DNA of 64,000 nucleotides from Chara braunii (Eukaryota; Streptophyta; Charophyceae; Charales; Characeae), in contig BFEA01000066.1 in NCBI GenBank assembly GCA_003427395.1, positions 3,866,228 through 3,930,227 on the forward strand. The letters are read 5' to 3'. The position numbers and the translations under genes were made by a program. Below, in pieces: positions 10,821-22,579 of the stretch; positions within the stretch are counted from its first letter, which is position 1; every line of letters starts with the position of its first letter. Under the pieces are notes generated by a model that ran no database searches, was not told where the DNA came from, and saw only the letters and a list, made by a program, of their open reading frames with translations.

Positions 10821-10925
10821 CCACAACCCACAAGCTTTTTTTTAACAAGTGGTAATAGGTACATGAACCCATCACATCAATTTGGACGAACAAAGAGATG
10901 GCTAGTGACAGATATGCGAGTGCTC

Positions 10926-11873
10926 CTATTCACAAATCTTACCGTGGTCGGGAGCCCTTTCAGGGAACTCGCCCTCCTGTCGCGCCACTGCACCAACGTC
11001 CACAGACGATTTGAGGTTCTGCACCTCGGCCACGGCTGTGTCGCTAACCAGCTCGGTGGCAGCTGAGTTGCTTGGCAAGTCGATGGCTTCATGAAGCACA
11101 ATTTCCCGACCGGTACTGAGGACAAATGCTCGATCACCCTGTTCTGCACCGCAACGGGTGGACGGACAATCATGATCTTTCCGCTCTGGATCCATCTTGA
11201 TGCTGACGGCCACCTCACCGCCTTCCACGGAGGATTCGACGTTCTGCATCTTAGTCACGCTTGGGTCGCTAACCAGCTCGGTGGCACCCGAGTCGTCATC
11301 CAACTCTATGGCTTCATGAAGCACCATTCCCCGAGTGGTGCTTAGGACAGACGCTCGACCACCCTGTTCTTCACCGCAACGGGTGGTCGAAGAATCACCA
11401 TCTTTCCATTGCGGATCCGTCTGGATGCCGACCGTCACCTCACCGCCTTCCACCACGGGTTCTCCGCCTTTCTCATCGCCATGAACCCGATCTTCCACCG
11501 TGGGTTCTTCTTCGTCTTCATCGTCGCCAAGAACGGGAGCTTGCACGAACGTCCACTGACCTCCCTTTACGACACCCTCTCGCGTCGTGGCCACAGCCGA
11601 CTGACTATGCAGAACCTCTTCGGACGTCCCGATCACCAGCGCTCGAGTCTCCTCTTCCCGTTGTAGAGCATGCGTTTCCCCCGGAGCTCCTGCACTCTCG
11701 CTGTCAGTGTCCACGGACGCACCCTCCGAAGTATGACGTTCACACTCGCTACCCCCGGTCTCCAACACTTTGCGAGACTGCCAGCGTTGAGTCTCCTCTT
11801 CCCGATGTACAGCACGCGTCCCCAGGAGTATAACTTTCATACTCGCCACCCCTGGTCTCCAACACTCCTGCAC
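10926..11873 (-). CDS. Acidic protein with internal repeats, unrecognised
   Basis: A 315-codon open frame with no internal stop. It is rich in Glu, Asp, Gly and Val. About two and a half imperfect repeats of roughly 75 residues can be seen, each with VLHEAI, a short acidic stretch, ATELVSD, a MQN or VQN motif, and SSVEGGEV. The N-terminal part and the overlapping frame to 12141 show shorter repeats around VLETGG(S/G)E(Y/C)E. It lies between the ParB-like ORF and the Ulp1-like protease, same strand, and could be a linker region of one large protein or a separate gene. The stop is within a degenerate copy of the 22-bp palindrome. Confidence 0.45.
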   Translation of the reverse strand: MQECWRPGVASMKVILLGTRAVHREEETQRWQSRKVLETGGSECERHTSEGASVDTDSESAGAPGETHALQREEETRALVIGTSEEVLHSQSAVATTREGVVKGGQWTFVQAPVLGDDEDEEEPTVEDRVHGDEKGGEPVVEGGEVTVGIQTDPQWKDGDSSTTRCGEEQGGRASVLSTTRGMVLHEAIELDDDSGATELVSDPSVTKMQNVESSVEGGEVAVSIKMDPERKDHDCPSTRCGAEQGDRAFVLSTGREIVLHEAIDLPSNSAATELVSDTAVAEVQNLKSSVDVGAVARQEGEFPERAPDHGKICE

Positions 11874-12249
11874 CGGGCCCCTTCAACACGTCGCGAGACC
11901 GCCAGTCTCGAGTCTCAACACATGAGAACGGAGGCGAGCAGGGTAACCCTGTGTCCAACTGAAGATGCGGGGGGCAGGACGTCACATTTTCTTGGCCCCG
12001 CAGAACTGTTGCCTGATGAACACTTATGGCGGAGGGCGACGTCAGCAAATCCGAATGTATTCGGAGTTTGTGGCGGTCGCCCGAGCCGAGGGAACCGCAC
12101 CTTCGCTCCTTCGCAATGTAGGCATCCCGCCCTCCAGGCAAAACGAAGACGCGCCCTCTTTCAGGAGCAAGGTGTTGAGCACAGGAGACCTCTGCTGCGC
12201 ACGGCGGGATGGACTCTCCTCGGCAACGGGAAACAAAGTCCTCGCAGAC

Positions 12250-12271
12250 AAGTGCGAATCTACTCGCACTT
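12250..12271. repeat. 22-bp near-palindrome, perfect arms
   Basis: AAGTGCGA, six bases, TCGCACTT, with one more paired base outside each arm. It encodes the last codons (KCE-stop) of the ParB-like ORF. Confidence 0.9.
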
Positions 12272-15200
12272 GATCAGACCTTTGGGTGGCTTGTCTCTCA
12301 TGTCGGAATCTCGACTCCCTACGCAGTGGGGGTCAGTTTCCATATACTGGGGACTCCCGAACATTCTACGCTTTCCGCCCGACCCCTTCCCGCCCGACCC
12401 TTTTTCGCCCGAGTCCTTTCCGCCTGACCCCTTTCCGTCGGACGCCTTCTCTACCGACGATGTCTTGCCCGTCCCCTTTCCGGCAAACTGTGAGCCGTCT
12501 CCTCCGCCACCTCCGCCGTCTCCTTCGTCTCCTCCTCCACCCCCTCCCAGATGCTGACCGCCCGACGGAGGTTGTGGCATGCGCCAGTCAATGCCACGAG
12601 ATGGTGCCGTTTCGAGTGTGTAGAAAGGCGCTCGAAACTCCAACATGTTGTTGGCGTACAACTCATTTAGCTTTTGTTCTGCATACACAACGACATCCGG
12701 ATCGTTCCTCTCGGTGTTCATAAGATTCAAATGCTCCACCAGAGCAGGTCTCGCCGTTCTCTTAAATGCACCCGCTCCCAGTCTCTTCAGTCCACTCCAC
12801 TTGCCATCGGCCTCCTTCATTGCCATGACCCACATTCCGTTCTTCACAGCAGGCTGGAATATCCTTGGGTGCCAGACGACGTTGTGTCCCCAGACATCCT
12901 CCGCCGTGAACCGGTGATGCTTGCCGAAGAAGTAGAGTCTGTCATTCTGCCAGGTGTCGTGGTTCTCAGGGAGCCTGTCACAAGGTTCATGATCATAGTC
13001 TCTCTCTTCGTCCCCGTCATCAGACGATTGGTCGTCGACTGGTTCGCCCGAAACACACGCTTCAAACCGGCAGGGGACGTGCTATATCTCCGAGGGCCAC
13101 CTTCCCTCTTCATCACCAACCTGTCCAACCACCCGAGGAAGTGGCATGGACTCAAAATCGAAGGTTTCGGAGTCGCTCAACTCCTCCATGTCTTCAGCGT
13201 CGAAAGGGTCCTCCTCGTCAAAATGTGACTTATAGTTTTCGAGGGTGAGCGGTTCGGCCAGCGTGAAGTAAACGTGCTCCAGCCTTATCAGGAAATGCGA
13301 GACAGACTCCCTGGGTGCATCGTGGTACCCATTGAGCACACCGAACACCAGGTTTCTCCGTCGACTATATTCGAGGTCGGTCGGACCAAGCAGTCCGGGT
13401 TGGAAAAGGAAGTCCCAAACCTCCGTCCTTTTGTTCCCCGACAATTTCCAATACATGTCAGGTTTGGGATCCCAGTTTCGTTCGCCGGTGGTCTGGACAA
13501 ACTCGCAAGCATTGCGAGTGTCTGCAACGCGTGTCTTCACAAACTCGTGAAGGTAATAGATCATCTTCGCCTCCTTCTCCAATGCGATGACGTTCCGACT
13601 GGTGCGCAGGAGTTCCCACACGGCCCTTCCCAAAGAAAAAAACAGTTTGCCCAGCTTTGCAAAAGTTTTCGAGTAGACCAAGTAGACGGGACGGGTTCCG
13701 CTCCATCTCCCCGTAAGCAGGTCCTTGAGAACTTGTCACGCCGCCGTCCTCCTACATGCTACGAGAGAACCTTTCCTCTTCCGCCACGTCGAAACACGCC
13801 ACAGCCTGTCCTGATGGGTCCGACGAACAGACAACTTTCGAGAGGGCCGCCACCGTGTGTTTGGCCGGACTTGGACCATGAGCACAGGAAGCCTTTGTCG
13901 GGCTACTGGCCGGGTAGACTGCGAATGTGTTGTCTTCCAGCTTCTCGCCATTAAAAATCACGTACAGGCGGTCACACTCCTCAACCAAGATATTGCCTTC
14001 CCGGACAGTGGTCTGCTTTTGTGCATTGCGCACCCACTTCCCTGTCCTGACGTGATGAACGTTAAGCCTGGTCATGCCTTTCAAGAAACTGAGCTCCCAA
14101 CGAGAGGGGAAAAAAATCACAAGTGCCCAGTGCGTTGGTGAAAGTGTTTGGAGAACGCCTTGCAAGTTGGGGAAATCGTCTTCTCGCCAGTCTGTGAGGA
14201 GTGTGGGATCACACAAATCGAGGACGTACAGGTTGCACACGTAATGTCGCACAACCTCACGGATCGCAGTGACATGACTGTGAGCTTGGGAAGGCGGGAA
14301 AGCGAAAGGAATAAGGCTGGTCACCCGGTTGAGGTCGGGCCATTTGATGTGCCTCACATCCCCGCTGACCCGGATCGTGTCTCAAACTTCTTCTTCCGTC
14401 CGTCGCAAGATGGAACGAACAGACTTTTCGAAAGATTTAGGGAACCTGTCGTCCTCGTACAATTTCTTCGCGTCGTCGAGGGACTCCTTCTCGTGCGGAA
14501 GAGTACGTTTGCAAGTGTTCACGTACTCCACCACGCCCTGGAAATGCTTTCGCATTTCGACCCACACCTGTTTCGTGAGGCCCTGCGGCCCGAACTCCTC
14601 CAAAAACCGCCCCTCGATCCGGAAAAAAGGGCTCCCGTAGCGCCAAACACGTTCGTCCTCCTCCGTTTCAAGGAACAAGATGTAGTGGAACATACGGAGC
14701 ATCACACAGTCCACTTTCGTCGTCGCGACCATGTCTTTAATTCCAGGTTTATGCTGACGTTTCAGATGCCTGCCCGGGATTGCACGAACACTCCCCTTAG
14801 TGCGAGAATGTCGTCGAGGATCGACAGTTTCTCGACATCGGTCATGTCGGCGAGACACTGCCAACAGAACATGTCTGGCTCCTTCACGACCACGAAAAAC
14901 TTATCGTCCGCTTGCGTTTTCTTTTTGGTCGGAGGCGACGGGACCCGGACCAGCCACCCCATCTTCGTTTCACCAGCCGCCCCTTTCAAGCCAATTTCCA
15001 GAATTGCTTGCAGACCCGGAGATTTGTCTGGCATGTATTTGCCCGGCCTCGACAATGACGTCTTGTCGTCGCCGCCCAACAACTTCCCCTCCGCCCATTT
15101 CGCATAGAACTCCATGGCTTTGCGGAAAACGTCATCACCGGTCGTCACGAGCGGCATCCACTGCCTCAATGCATTGCCAACGGCAGCGACATACTCCTTG

Positions 15201-16204
15201 TCGGCGAGCGACAAATCTTTTTTTGCCAACGACCAATGAGCTTTGTTCGGACTCTTTCCCAAAAGCAGCTTTTGGAATTTGAAGAACGCTCATTTTTCGG
15301 CCTCCTTGCCGGAAGGGTTCCCTTGAATGGCCACCGGCCTTCCTTCATTCTCGCATGCCTCCCGCATGTCCAAGAACGTGGCCTTCTGCGATCGCTGCTT
15401 AGACATCTTATGTCTCGTGTTCTCGTTGAGACTGACCTACCTATACCCCGCGAAATCTCGGTCGGAGAACCACACTACTCTCGCCAGCCACGAGTGCATC
15501 TTCCACAAATCGAATATTGACTCACCCTCCAACTCCTTCACAGCAGCCACGGTGTGTTGTCCGTTAACAAGGTAATAGTAGTACTTGTCCTTGTCCACTG
15601 GCTTGAAGACATCTTTGTGAACCCTGTCAGCTTTCTCCGGCCTACGCGTCACCGGCTTGTCGATGGTTGCCAAAACCAGAGGGTTTTTCGTCCAGATCTT
15701 CCCCTTTTTCTCGCGGAATTGACTAAGCATCGCATCCTTGATGTCGTCCACAGTTTCGCGATTTAGACTGCGGTGGTTGTAATATCTTTCCCAAGGCGGG
15801 ATGTCGCAGACCTTCCTAGGGTCGATGAGCAGTTGGACGGGGAGCTCCTTCTCCACGATTTCACCGCCATCGTTCTGCTCGTATTCGAGCCAGAACGCTG
15901 CCGCTTCGTTGCACTCCTCACCGACAGGCCCTTCACCACCGCTCGCCGCCTCAGTAGTCTTCCGCCTTCGAGGTTTCTTCTCGCCATCGCCTTCTTCAGC
16001 TGCCACTTTCCGTTTCGATTTCCCCGAAGGTTCTCTCGCGTCCGCAGCGCCTGGATTAGCCGAATCTCCTCCACCCATGGCTTGTCATTCGTGGATGGTC
16101 AAACCGCCGGGCCTCCTCGCTTTCTTACTTGCCGTCTCACCCTCTTCCTTCGACGGCCTCTTTCCCGAGGTACGTTCTCCGACGTCACCTCCATCCCCGC
16201 CCAT
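12260..16204 (-). pseudogene. ParB-like domain plus amino-methyltransferase-like region, broken
   Basis: The frame starts at ATG 16204-16202, overlapping the previous stop (TGATG); a stronger Kozak ATG is at 16078. ParB/Srx-like part: LLIDPRKV, then NRETVDDIKDAM, NPLVLATID and YYLVNGQHTVAAVKEL. Farther on (14357-13480), DLCDPTLLTDW and FFSLGRAVWELLRTSRNVIALEKE resemble the DPPY region and FxGxG/GR.ViGiE segment of beta-class N4/N6 DNA methyltransferases, but the catalytic motif is degraded. ParB-MTase fusions are familiar from phages and bacteria. The C-terminus is Gly/Lys-rich, ending in the 22-bp palindrome. In-frame stops: 16085, 15437, 15290, 14382, 13752, 13082; frameshifts near 14780 and 13735. 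Confidence 0.6.
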
Positions 16205-17145
16205 CACCGCCTCCGGTTTCCTCTCATCCTCTTCATGCGGAGGGTTCCCTCCGCCACCTCCTGTCGCACCATCCTCTGTCGCTCGCGCTTCTTCTCTGAC
16301 GGAGTCGGCTCCCCGCCAGAGCTTTTGCGGACAGCGCCCATCCCTTCAGCCTCATTCCCTCCGACATCTTGCCCCGATCTGCCGGATTCTCTTCTCGTCT
16401 CATCTCGAAGCGAATACGTATCGCCGCCGCAGTGGACCTTGAGGAGTTTTGGAGTAACGACCCGTTGAGTCCCTGTACCCTGAGAATGCAAGTCCGATGT
16501 GTTCCCAGGAGCATCCGGGCCGACTTGCGTGCGAACGCTGCGCGCGAGCCCCTTGACCCGACCCCTAGCGTCGTGAATCGCACTCCCGCGCCCCACTGCC
16601 GTCCCTGGAGTTTCTTGATCCAAGCCGGACGACCCCTCATGGGGTGGCAGAAGCCTAAAAACATGTTCTCGCGGAAGAACCGGACGTTCTTTCGGCACCA
16701 TCATCGTGAGCTCGAGATATTGCTCTGGCGATGGAAGACGCTTGCTGCCGCCATCGTAAAGGCCTTTGAAGTGAGAGCACAACGTCATGTTCGAGCCATA
16801 CCCCGCGAAACTCTTGATGGTCACCAACAAACCCTTAACACCTCTGAGAGGCAGTCTGCACTCGTCGTACAAGCCGTTAGTTTGCAGCTTGAGCAAACCT
16901 TCAGGAGTCTTGGCGCACGAGATGATGGTACCGAGAGGAAGAACGTTGACCGCTCCCCCAACGTCTGGAACGCAAGTGGGTCGCATGAAAACAGTTGGCC
17001 CAAAAAGGTCCCCCTGAACAACGAAGTCCAAAAACCATTGTGCTCCCATTGCGTGCATATACTGAGGAGTAGATTGGTGAAGAGGTCGTCCCTCCCCGGG
17101 GGCAGATGGTCCAGCGCTTGTGGATGTGTTCTTTGCGGACGCCAT
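16204..17145 (-). CDS. Unrecognised 313-aa protein upstream of ParB-like ORF
   Basis: An intact frame from ATG 17145. The N-terminus is low-complexity (Ser/Ala/Gly). It is followed by an ordered part of about 130 residues (YMHAMGAQWFLDFVVQGDLF, VLPLGTIISCAKTPEGLLKL, GYGSNMTLCSHFKGLYDGG, PEQYLELTMMVPKERP). The second half is basic and probably disordered, ending in an Arg-rich tail. Its TGA overlaps the ATG of the ParB-like ORF as TGATG. That could mean coupled reinitiation, or a frameshift that split one longer protein. No family is recognised. It is the first gene of the minus-strand cluster. Confidence 0.5.
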   Translation of the reverse strand: MASAKNTSTSAGPSAPGEGRPLHQSTPQYMHAMGAQWFLDFVVQGDLFGPTVFMRPTCVPDVGGAVNVLPLGTIISCAKTPEGLLKLQTNGLYDECRLPLRGVKGLLVTIKSFAGYGSNMTLCSHFKGLYDGGSKRLPSPEQYLELTMMVPKERPVLPREHVFRLLPPHEGSSGLDQETPGTAVGRGSAIHDARGRVKGLARSVRTQVGPDAPGNTSDLHSQGTGTQRVVTPKLLKVHCGGDTYSLRDETRRESGRSGQDVGGNEAEGMGAVRKSSGGEPTPSEKKRERQRMVRQEVAEGTLRMKRMRGNRRR

Positions 17146-17836
17146 TGTACTCCCACTCGTTGACTAACACGCCCAACCTCAGACCAACTCGGATGACTAA
17201 CACGCCCAACCTCAGACCACTATAGAAGCGAAGTGTGAACTAACTCGGTCTTAACGAAATGGAGGACGAAAAGGACGTAAGAGATGGGTGTTCGAAATAC
17301 ACACGAAGTCACAACAATCGGGTGAAGGATAGGAAAGACAGCAGTCCTTTGGTAGAGTGAGTTCGGAAGGAAGACAACAGCTCCATGGAGAGAGTGCGAA
17401 CGAGCTCGCTGTCGTAGAATCGATGAAGAGGTGATTTATCTTCAGGAAAGTGCGAACTAACTCGGAGTTTTGGGAATCAAGTCGTCTACAACAAGTATCG
17501 CATGGGTACCGACGTGCAGTTCTGGGCTGAAGGAAACCGAAGAATGATATTGGTGTTTGAAATGCAAACGGACACAAAACAATTGGGTGGCTGGCAGAGT
17601 GAGCTCGGAGGGAAGACGACAACTCTTCCGAAAGATTGCGACCCGACTCGCTGCCCTCGAAACGAGTAAGATGTGGTTTATCGACAAGTGCGAATGGTGT
17701 CGACAAGTGCGAACTAACTCGCAGTTCTGTAGACAAGACAACAATGGCAACCCGCATTACTAGGGGAAAGTGCGAAGTAACCCGGAATTGTGGAACTGAA
17801 GACCTAAAAGACGTACGAAACGAGTAAGATATGGTT

Positions 17837-18019
17837 TATCGACAAGTGCGAAGGGTGTCGACAAGTGCGAACTAACTCGCAGTTCTGCTGACAGGACAAC
17901 AATTGCAACCCGAAGTACAAGGGGAAANTATCGACAAGTGCGAAGGGTGTCGACAAGTGCGAACTAACTCGCAGTTCTGCTGACAGGACAACAATTGCAA
18001 CCCGAAGTACAAGGGGAAA
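17837..18019. other. 91-bp duplication around a single N (unmerged overlap)
   Basis: 17837-17927 and 17929-18019 are identical and separated by one N at 17928. This is the pattern of two contig ends that overlap but were not merged. Confidence 0.9.
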
Positions 18020-18244
18020 GTACAAACTAACCCGGAATTGTGGAACAAAAGACCTGAAAACCGCATGGGATGGGTTATCAACTCCTCCAACAGTGTTGCT
18101 CAAAAAGTGTGAACTGACTCGCATTTGTGGAAATAAAGAATTGCCTTTAATGAAATATGTGTCTAACCTTGGGAAAGCTGCGAATTAACTCGCAGTTGTC
18201 ACTCCTCAAACAATGTACGTCGCAAACTGGGAACTGACTCGCAA

Positions 18245-18480
18245 TATCTCTCTCTCTATATATATGTATCTATATCTATATCTATCTATATATATATATA
18301 TCAGGTCGGCGGCCTCACAAGGGACAGGTGAGCGAAAATTGGGAATTGATTCGGTGTTCAGTGTAGCAATATATCTATATATATATATGTATCGATATCT
18401 ATATATACATATATATAGATATAGATATCAGGTCGGCGACCTCACAAGAGACAGGTGAGCAAAAATCGGGAATGGATTCG
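18245..18480. repeat. AT-rich TATA/TATC microsatellites in a duplicated module
   Basis: Two TATATATC-type runs (18248-18300 and 18367-18427) are each followed by CAGGTCGG.GACCTCACAAG.GACAGGTGAGC. A GGGAAT.GATTCGGTGTTCAG sequence resembling the palindrome family comes next. Confidence 0.85.
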
Positions 18481-19480
18481 GTGTTCAGTGTAGAAACTTG
18501 GTATTGATTCGAGGTTCGCCATGCGCAGTGACGACTGCAAGTTGAGAAGGGGATCGAGCAACTTTATACAAACGTTATCGTGGCTATGGCGAAAGGTAAT
18601 CGAGTTGCGGAACGCGGATCGGCTATGGCGGACGGAGGTGGAGGGTGGAGAAAAAACATCAGAACACGTCCACTGGCGAAACAACAAAACCGGGAATTGA
18701 TTCGGGGTTCAACAGAACGCGGCTGTGGCATTTTATCCTGCGGGTAGAGACAGGGCATCTGGGAATCTGTTCGGACATCGGACACAGAATGGGACAACTG
18801 AAGTTATATAATTTTACCTTCGTCGTGCGACTATGGTGGAGGGATATCGAGCTAGGAAGAGCGAAGAGCGAAGAGCGAACTGAACACAATGTGGCAACTG
18901 CGGACGGAGCGAAGAGCGAAGAGTGAGCGGGCTATGGCGGAAGGTGGGGGGGGCTGGAGACCAAATATAAAAACACGCGCGGAAGCGATAGCGCGACTTG
19001 ATCTGTGGAGCGACAACAAAAGGGATAACTCGAGGGCTGCATCACCTTTTATACTTTGCTGCAGTTGGCCTCGCGTCGGGATCAAGGTGGGGCCGAATCA
19101 ATTCGTATATCGCACCCCTGGGCCCATAAAATGCCATCAAGGTGGGGCCAAATCGATTCGCATATCGCACCCCTGGGCCCATAAAACGCCAGAGCCTATA
19201 AACGGTAAGGGGTACCAAAAATTGTCATTCGCCGATCAACAATTTTCAACCGCACAGATGAACGGAGCCACTGACATGCCAGTGGCCCCAAAATCTCCGT
19301 CAACTCCGGCATGCAATGATGTGACAGTTCCTAAAACAAGGGGCAGACAATGTCATTTTCGCAGTTCTAATCTGGACCGTCAATCGGCATAATCCGACGC
19401 ACGAGGTCAGGCGCAAGAATCTGTAAGGTGCGGCGATTCGTTGTGCGCCGAGGCGGTTCGTTGCGCGTCAAGGCCCATCG
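18480..19480. other. Non-coding stretch with a short direct duplication
   Basis: No gene was recognised. A block of about 57 bp containing ATATCGCACCCCTGGGCCCA occurs twice in tandem (19080-19135 and 19137-19190). Palindrome half-sites (GGGAATTGATTCGG) are at about 18350, 18470 and 18695. Confidence 0.5.
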
Positions 19481-20870
19481 ACGGTTTATTTCCCGCTGAG
19501 GCGCGGCGATTCGTTGTGCGCCGAGGTAAAAAACACCGAAAATCTATAAGTTCCGGTGTTGCTGTCATTCGGACATTTTGCAAATGTCAACGGCGTTGGA
19601 TATCGATGCGCTTAGCTATGCACCATCGCCATCGATGCGCTTAGCTCATCGTCATCCCCAACGCTCGCCATGCACCATCGCCGTCGATGCGCTTAGCTCA
19701 TCGCCATCGCGACGCAAAGCTATATCCCCCATCGCAGCCGTCGCGCTCGCCTGACCATCGCAGTCGTCGCGCTCGCCTGACCATCGCAGTGCTAACAATC
19801 GCCATCGCTCTCATCGTAGCGCTGGCCATCACTGCGCCATTGCAATGCTGGTTCCATAGCTGCGCCATCGTTATCGCTGCCATCGTAACGCTGGTTCCAT
19901 CGCTGCGCCATCGTTATCGCTGCCACCGCAACGCTGGTTCCATCGCTGCGCCATCGTTCTTGCTGCCATCGCAACGCTGGTTCCATCGCTGCGCCATCGT
20001 TATCGCTGCCATCGCAACGCTNNNNNNNNNNNNNNNNNNNNNNNNNNNNNNNNNNNNNNNNNNNNNNNNNNNNNNNNNNNNNNNNNNNNNNNNNNNNNNN
20101 NNNNNNNNNNNNNNNNNNNNNNNNNNNNNNNNNNNNNNNNNNNNNNNNNNNNNNNNNNNNNNNNNNNNNNNGCCATCGTTATCGCTGCCATCGCAACGCT
20201 GGTTCCATCACTGCGCCATCGTTATCGCTGCCATCGCAACGCTGGTTCCATCGCTGCGCCATCGTTATCACTGCCATCACAACGCTCGTTCCATCGCTGC
20301 GCCATCTCTCAATCGGTGTGCCATCACTATCGCTGCCATCGTTGCGCCATCGATCTCCACCGGTGCACCATCGCTATCGCTGTTCGATCGCTGCGCCATC
20401 ACTCTCCACCGGTGCGCCGTCGCTGCGCTATCGCTATCGATGTTCCATTGCTGCCATCGCTATCGCTATCGCTGCATTGTAACGCGTTCCATCGCTGCGC
20501 CATCGCTCTCGACCGGTGCGCCATCGCTATCGCTGTTCCATTGCTGCCATCGCTATCGCAATCGCTGCATTGTAACACGTTCCATCGCTGCGCCATCGCT
20601 CCGCAGCGCTGCGCGATTTCTCTCTCCATCGCCGCACGATCTCCCTCCATCGTTGAGTGATCACTCTCCATCTCACTCCATCACTGCGCGATCTCTCTTG
20701 ACCACCGGGCAACCTCCATCCCTGCGCCAAAGGCTCTCCATCACTCCTGCGCGATCCCTCCATCGCCATTGTATTGTTGTTTCAGGCCGTCGTAGGTGCA
20801 CCTGCCCATCACTACGGAATCGCACGAAACAAGTGACAGGTATGCTTAACGAAGGTTTAACTCGATGGAA
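19480..20870. repeat. 43-bp satellite array with 150-N gap
   Basis: A core unit of 43 bp (TGCGCCATCGTTATCGCTGC, then CATCGCAACG, CTGGTTCCAT, CGC) is repeated from about 19860 to 20290. Degenerate CCATCGCTGC-type flanks lie on both sides. N fills 20022-20171. A 395-codon plus frame spans the array only because the repeat lacks stops in that frame. Further degenerate CATCTCTC repeats continue to about 21490. Confidence 0.9.
20022..20171. other. Assembly gap, 150 N
   Basis: A run of N inside the 43-bp satellite. True array length is unknown. Confidence 1.
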
Positions 20871-21599
20871 TTGATGTTGTGCAATAACAAACTTTCGTCA
20901 TCGTTGTGCGTTCTCTCTCCATCGCTGAGGCATCGCTAACCATTGTTGCGCGTCCTCTCTCCATCTCTCTCCACCGGTGCGCGATCTCTACCGACCTTTT
21001 GTCATCTATCTCCATTGCTGCGTTATCTTTCATAATCTATCTCCTTCGTCATCTATCTTCATCGCTGCGCTATCTTTCCTAATCTATGTCCTTCGTCATC
21101 TATCTTCATCGAAGTGCTATCTTTCCTAATCTATCTCCATCGTCATCTATCTGCTTCGGTGCGTCATCTTTCTCCATCGGTGCGCAATCTCTCTCTCTCT
21201 CGCTGCGGCACATCTCCCAATCAGTTTGCGATCTCTTTCCCTTCCGGCGCCATCTACCTTCTTCCCCGGAATATACAACGCACATTCATTATAGTTGTCC
21301 TTAGACTGAAAGATGACCCGAATTCAGCTGTAATGACCGTATGTTATATTCGGGGGAAGACTGTGACTCCATCCATCTCTCTTGGTGCGCCATCTCTCTC
21401 AATCGGTGCGCCATCTCTCTCCATGTATTTTCATCGATGCGCCGTCTGCCCATCGCTTCGCAATCTTTCTCCATCTAAGAAAATAGTACGCCATCTTTCC
21501 CTATTTCTCTCTTGCGACAATCTGTGGCTCGTACTACACGCAGAACAAGCCGGAAACAACTTGCACTTGTACCCGTAGTTTCGTAATGGAAATGCTCGT

Positions 21600-22230
21600 T
21601 TACAAGTGCGAATTTATTCGCTCTTGAACCTACCAGCCCCTTAATTTGTTACTGTTTAGTCCATAGGTCAAAATTAACTCGCACTTGTACCCCCAGTTTC
21701 GTAATGAAAATGTCCGTTTGCAAATGCGAATTTATTCGCTCTTCAACCAACCATCCCCCTAAATTTATTACTCTTTAGTCCATAACTCCCAGTTTCATTG
21801 TGGAAATGCTCGTTTGCAAGTGCGAATTTATTCGCTCTTCAACCAACCATCCCCCTAAATTTGTGACTTTTTAGTCCATAAGCCCCAGTTTCATAATGAA
21901 AATGCTTGTTTGCAAGTGCAAATTTATTTGCTCTTCAACCAACCATCCCCCTAAATTTGTTCCTCTTTAGTCGATAAGTCGCGTCTCTTCTCGGCCCAAA
22001 AGCATGAAGTCCTTTTTTATTTCCGTAATTGAAATATTCCTTTGAAGTGCGAATTTATTGGCATTTCAAATTTCTTGCTGTTTAATGGATAAGACCGAAT
22101 TGACTTGCACTTGTGTTCGCTCTTATTTCGACCATGAACTTAATTTCTTACTGTACGGTGAATAAGTCCAAATCAGCTCGCATTTGTACTCTCGCCTGAA
22201 AAAGTGCGAGTTTACTCGGACTTATCCAAA
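21600..22230 (+). repeat. About 95-119-bp tandem repeat carrying the 22-bp palindrome
   Basis: Copies of AAGTGCGAATTTATTCGCTCTT start at 21604, 21723, 21818 and 21914. Each is followed by (CC)AACCATCCCCCTAAATTT and TTTAGTCCATAA. A further good palindrome is at 22202-22223, before the DUF7869-like gene. No coding potential. Confidence 0.85.
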
Positions 22231-22579
22231 CCACTTGCACATTGAACGAGTGGGAGAGGAGTCGGACTTGAGATACCACTTGAGCTTCACATCAGGGTCC
22301 GACAAAACGATATGGATTGAAATATTGTTGTTCCACTGTTTTGTGATAAATATTAGAAATGCGAGTTTGCTCCCTCTTATTTATTTCCCTGACCTCGTCA
22401 TACGTTGACGTGATTGTCTTGTTGTACAGTTTCCGTGTGAATCGTCTCTTCAAATAGCTGTCCAACCCGTCCACTGAGTCACGCCACCGCCACCGTCACG
22501 ACAACGCGGAGAAGACGATGTTCAAGAACGTAGTTCATGTGACAGCAGCCCGGAAGCTCCCTCTGATCGGCATTGCGGT

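Larger units (their letters stand above)
17220..18480. repeat. Region of repeated 22-bp palindrome modules
   Basis: Irregularly spaced modules contain GTGCGAACTAACTCGCAGTT or variants, followed by AG(A/G)CAACAAT.GCAACCCG. Clear copies are at 17705-17726, 17863 and 17955, with degenerate copies at 17225, 17451, 17771, 18109 and 18228. Short ORFs in it are artefacts of the repeat. Confidence 0.75.

Noticed and set aside
12286-12723. Plus-strand ORFs opposite the ParB-like gene
   Set aside because: Antisense shadows of the Gly/Lys-rich C-terminus; composition is the complement of the real frame.
13480-14357. Firm naming of the methyltransferase target (adenine or cytosine)
   Set aside because: The DPPY-equivalent motif is degenerate (CDPTLLTDW), so substrate cannot be inferred from sequence alone.
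17251-18124. Minus-strand ORFs with repeated CQQNCELVRTCRHPSHL
   Set aside because: Direct translation of the 22-bp palindrome modules, including one duplicated by an unmerged contig overlap.
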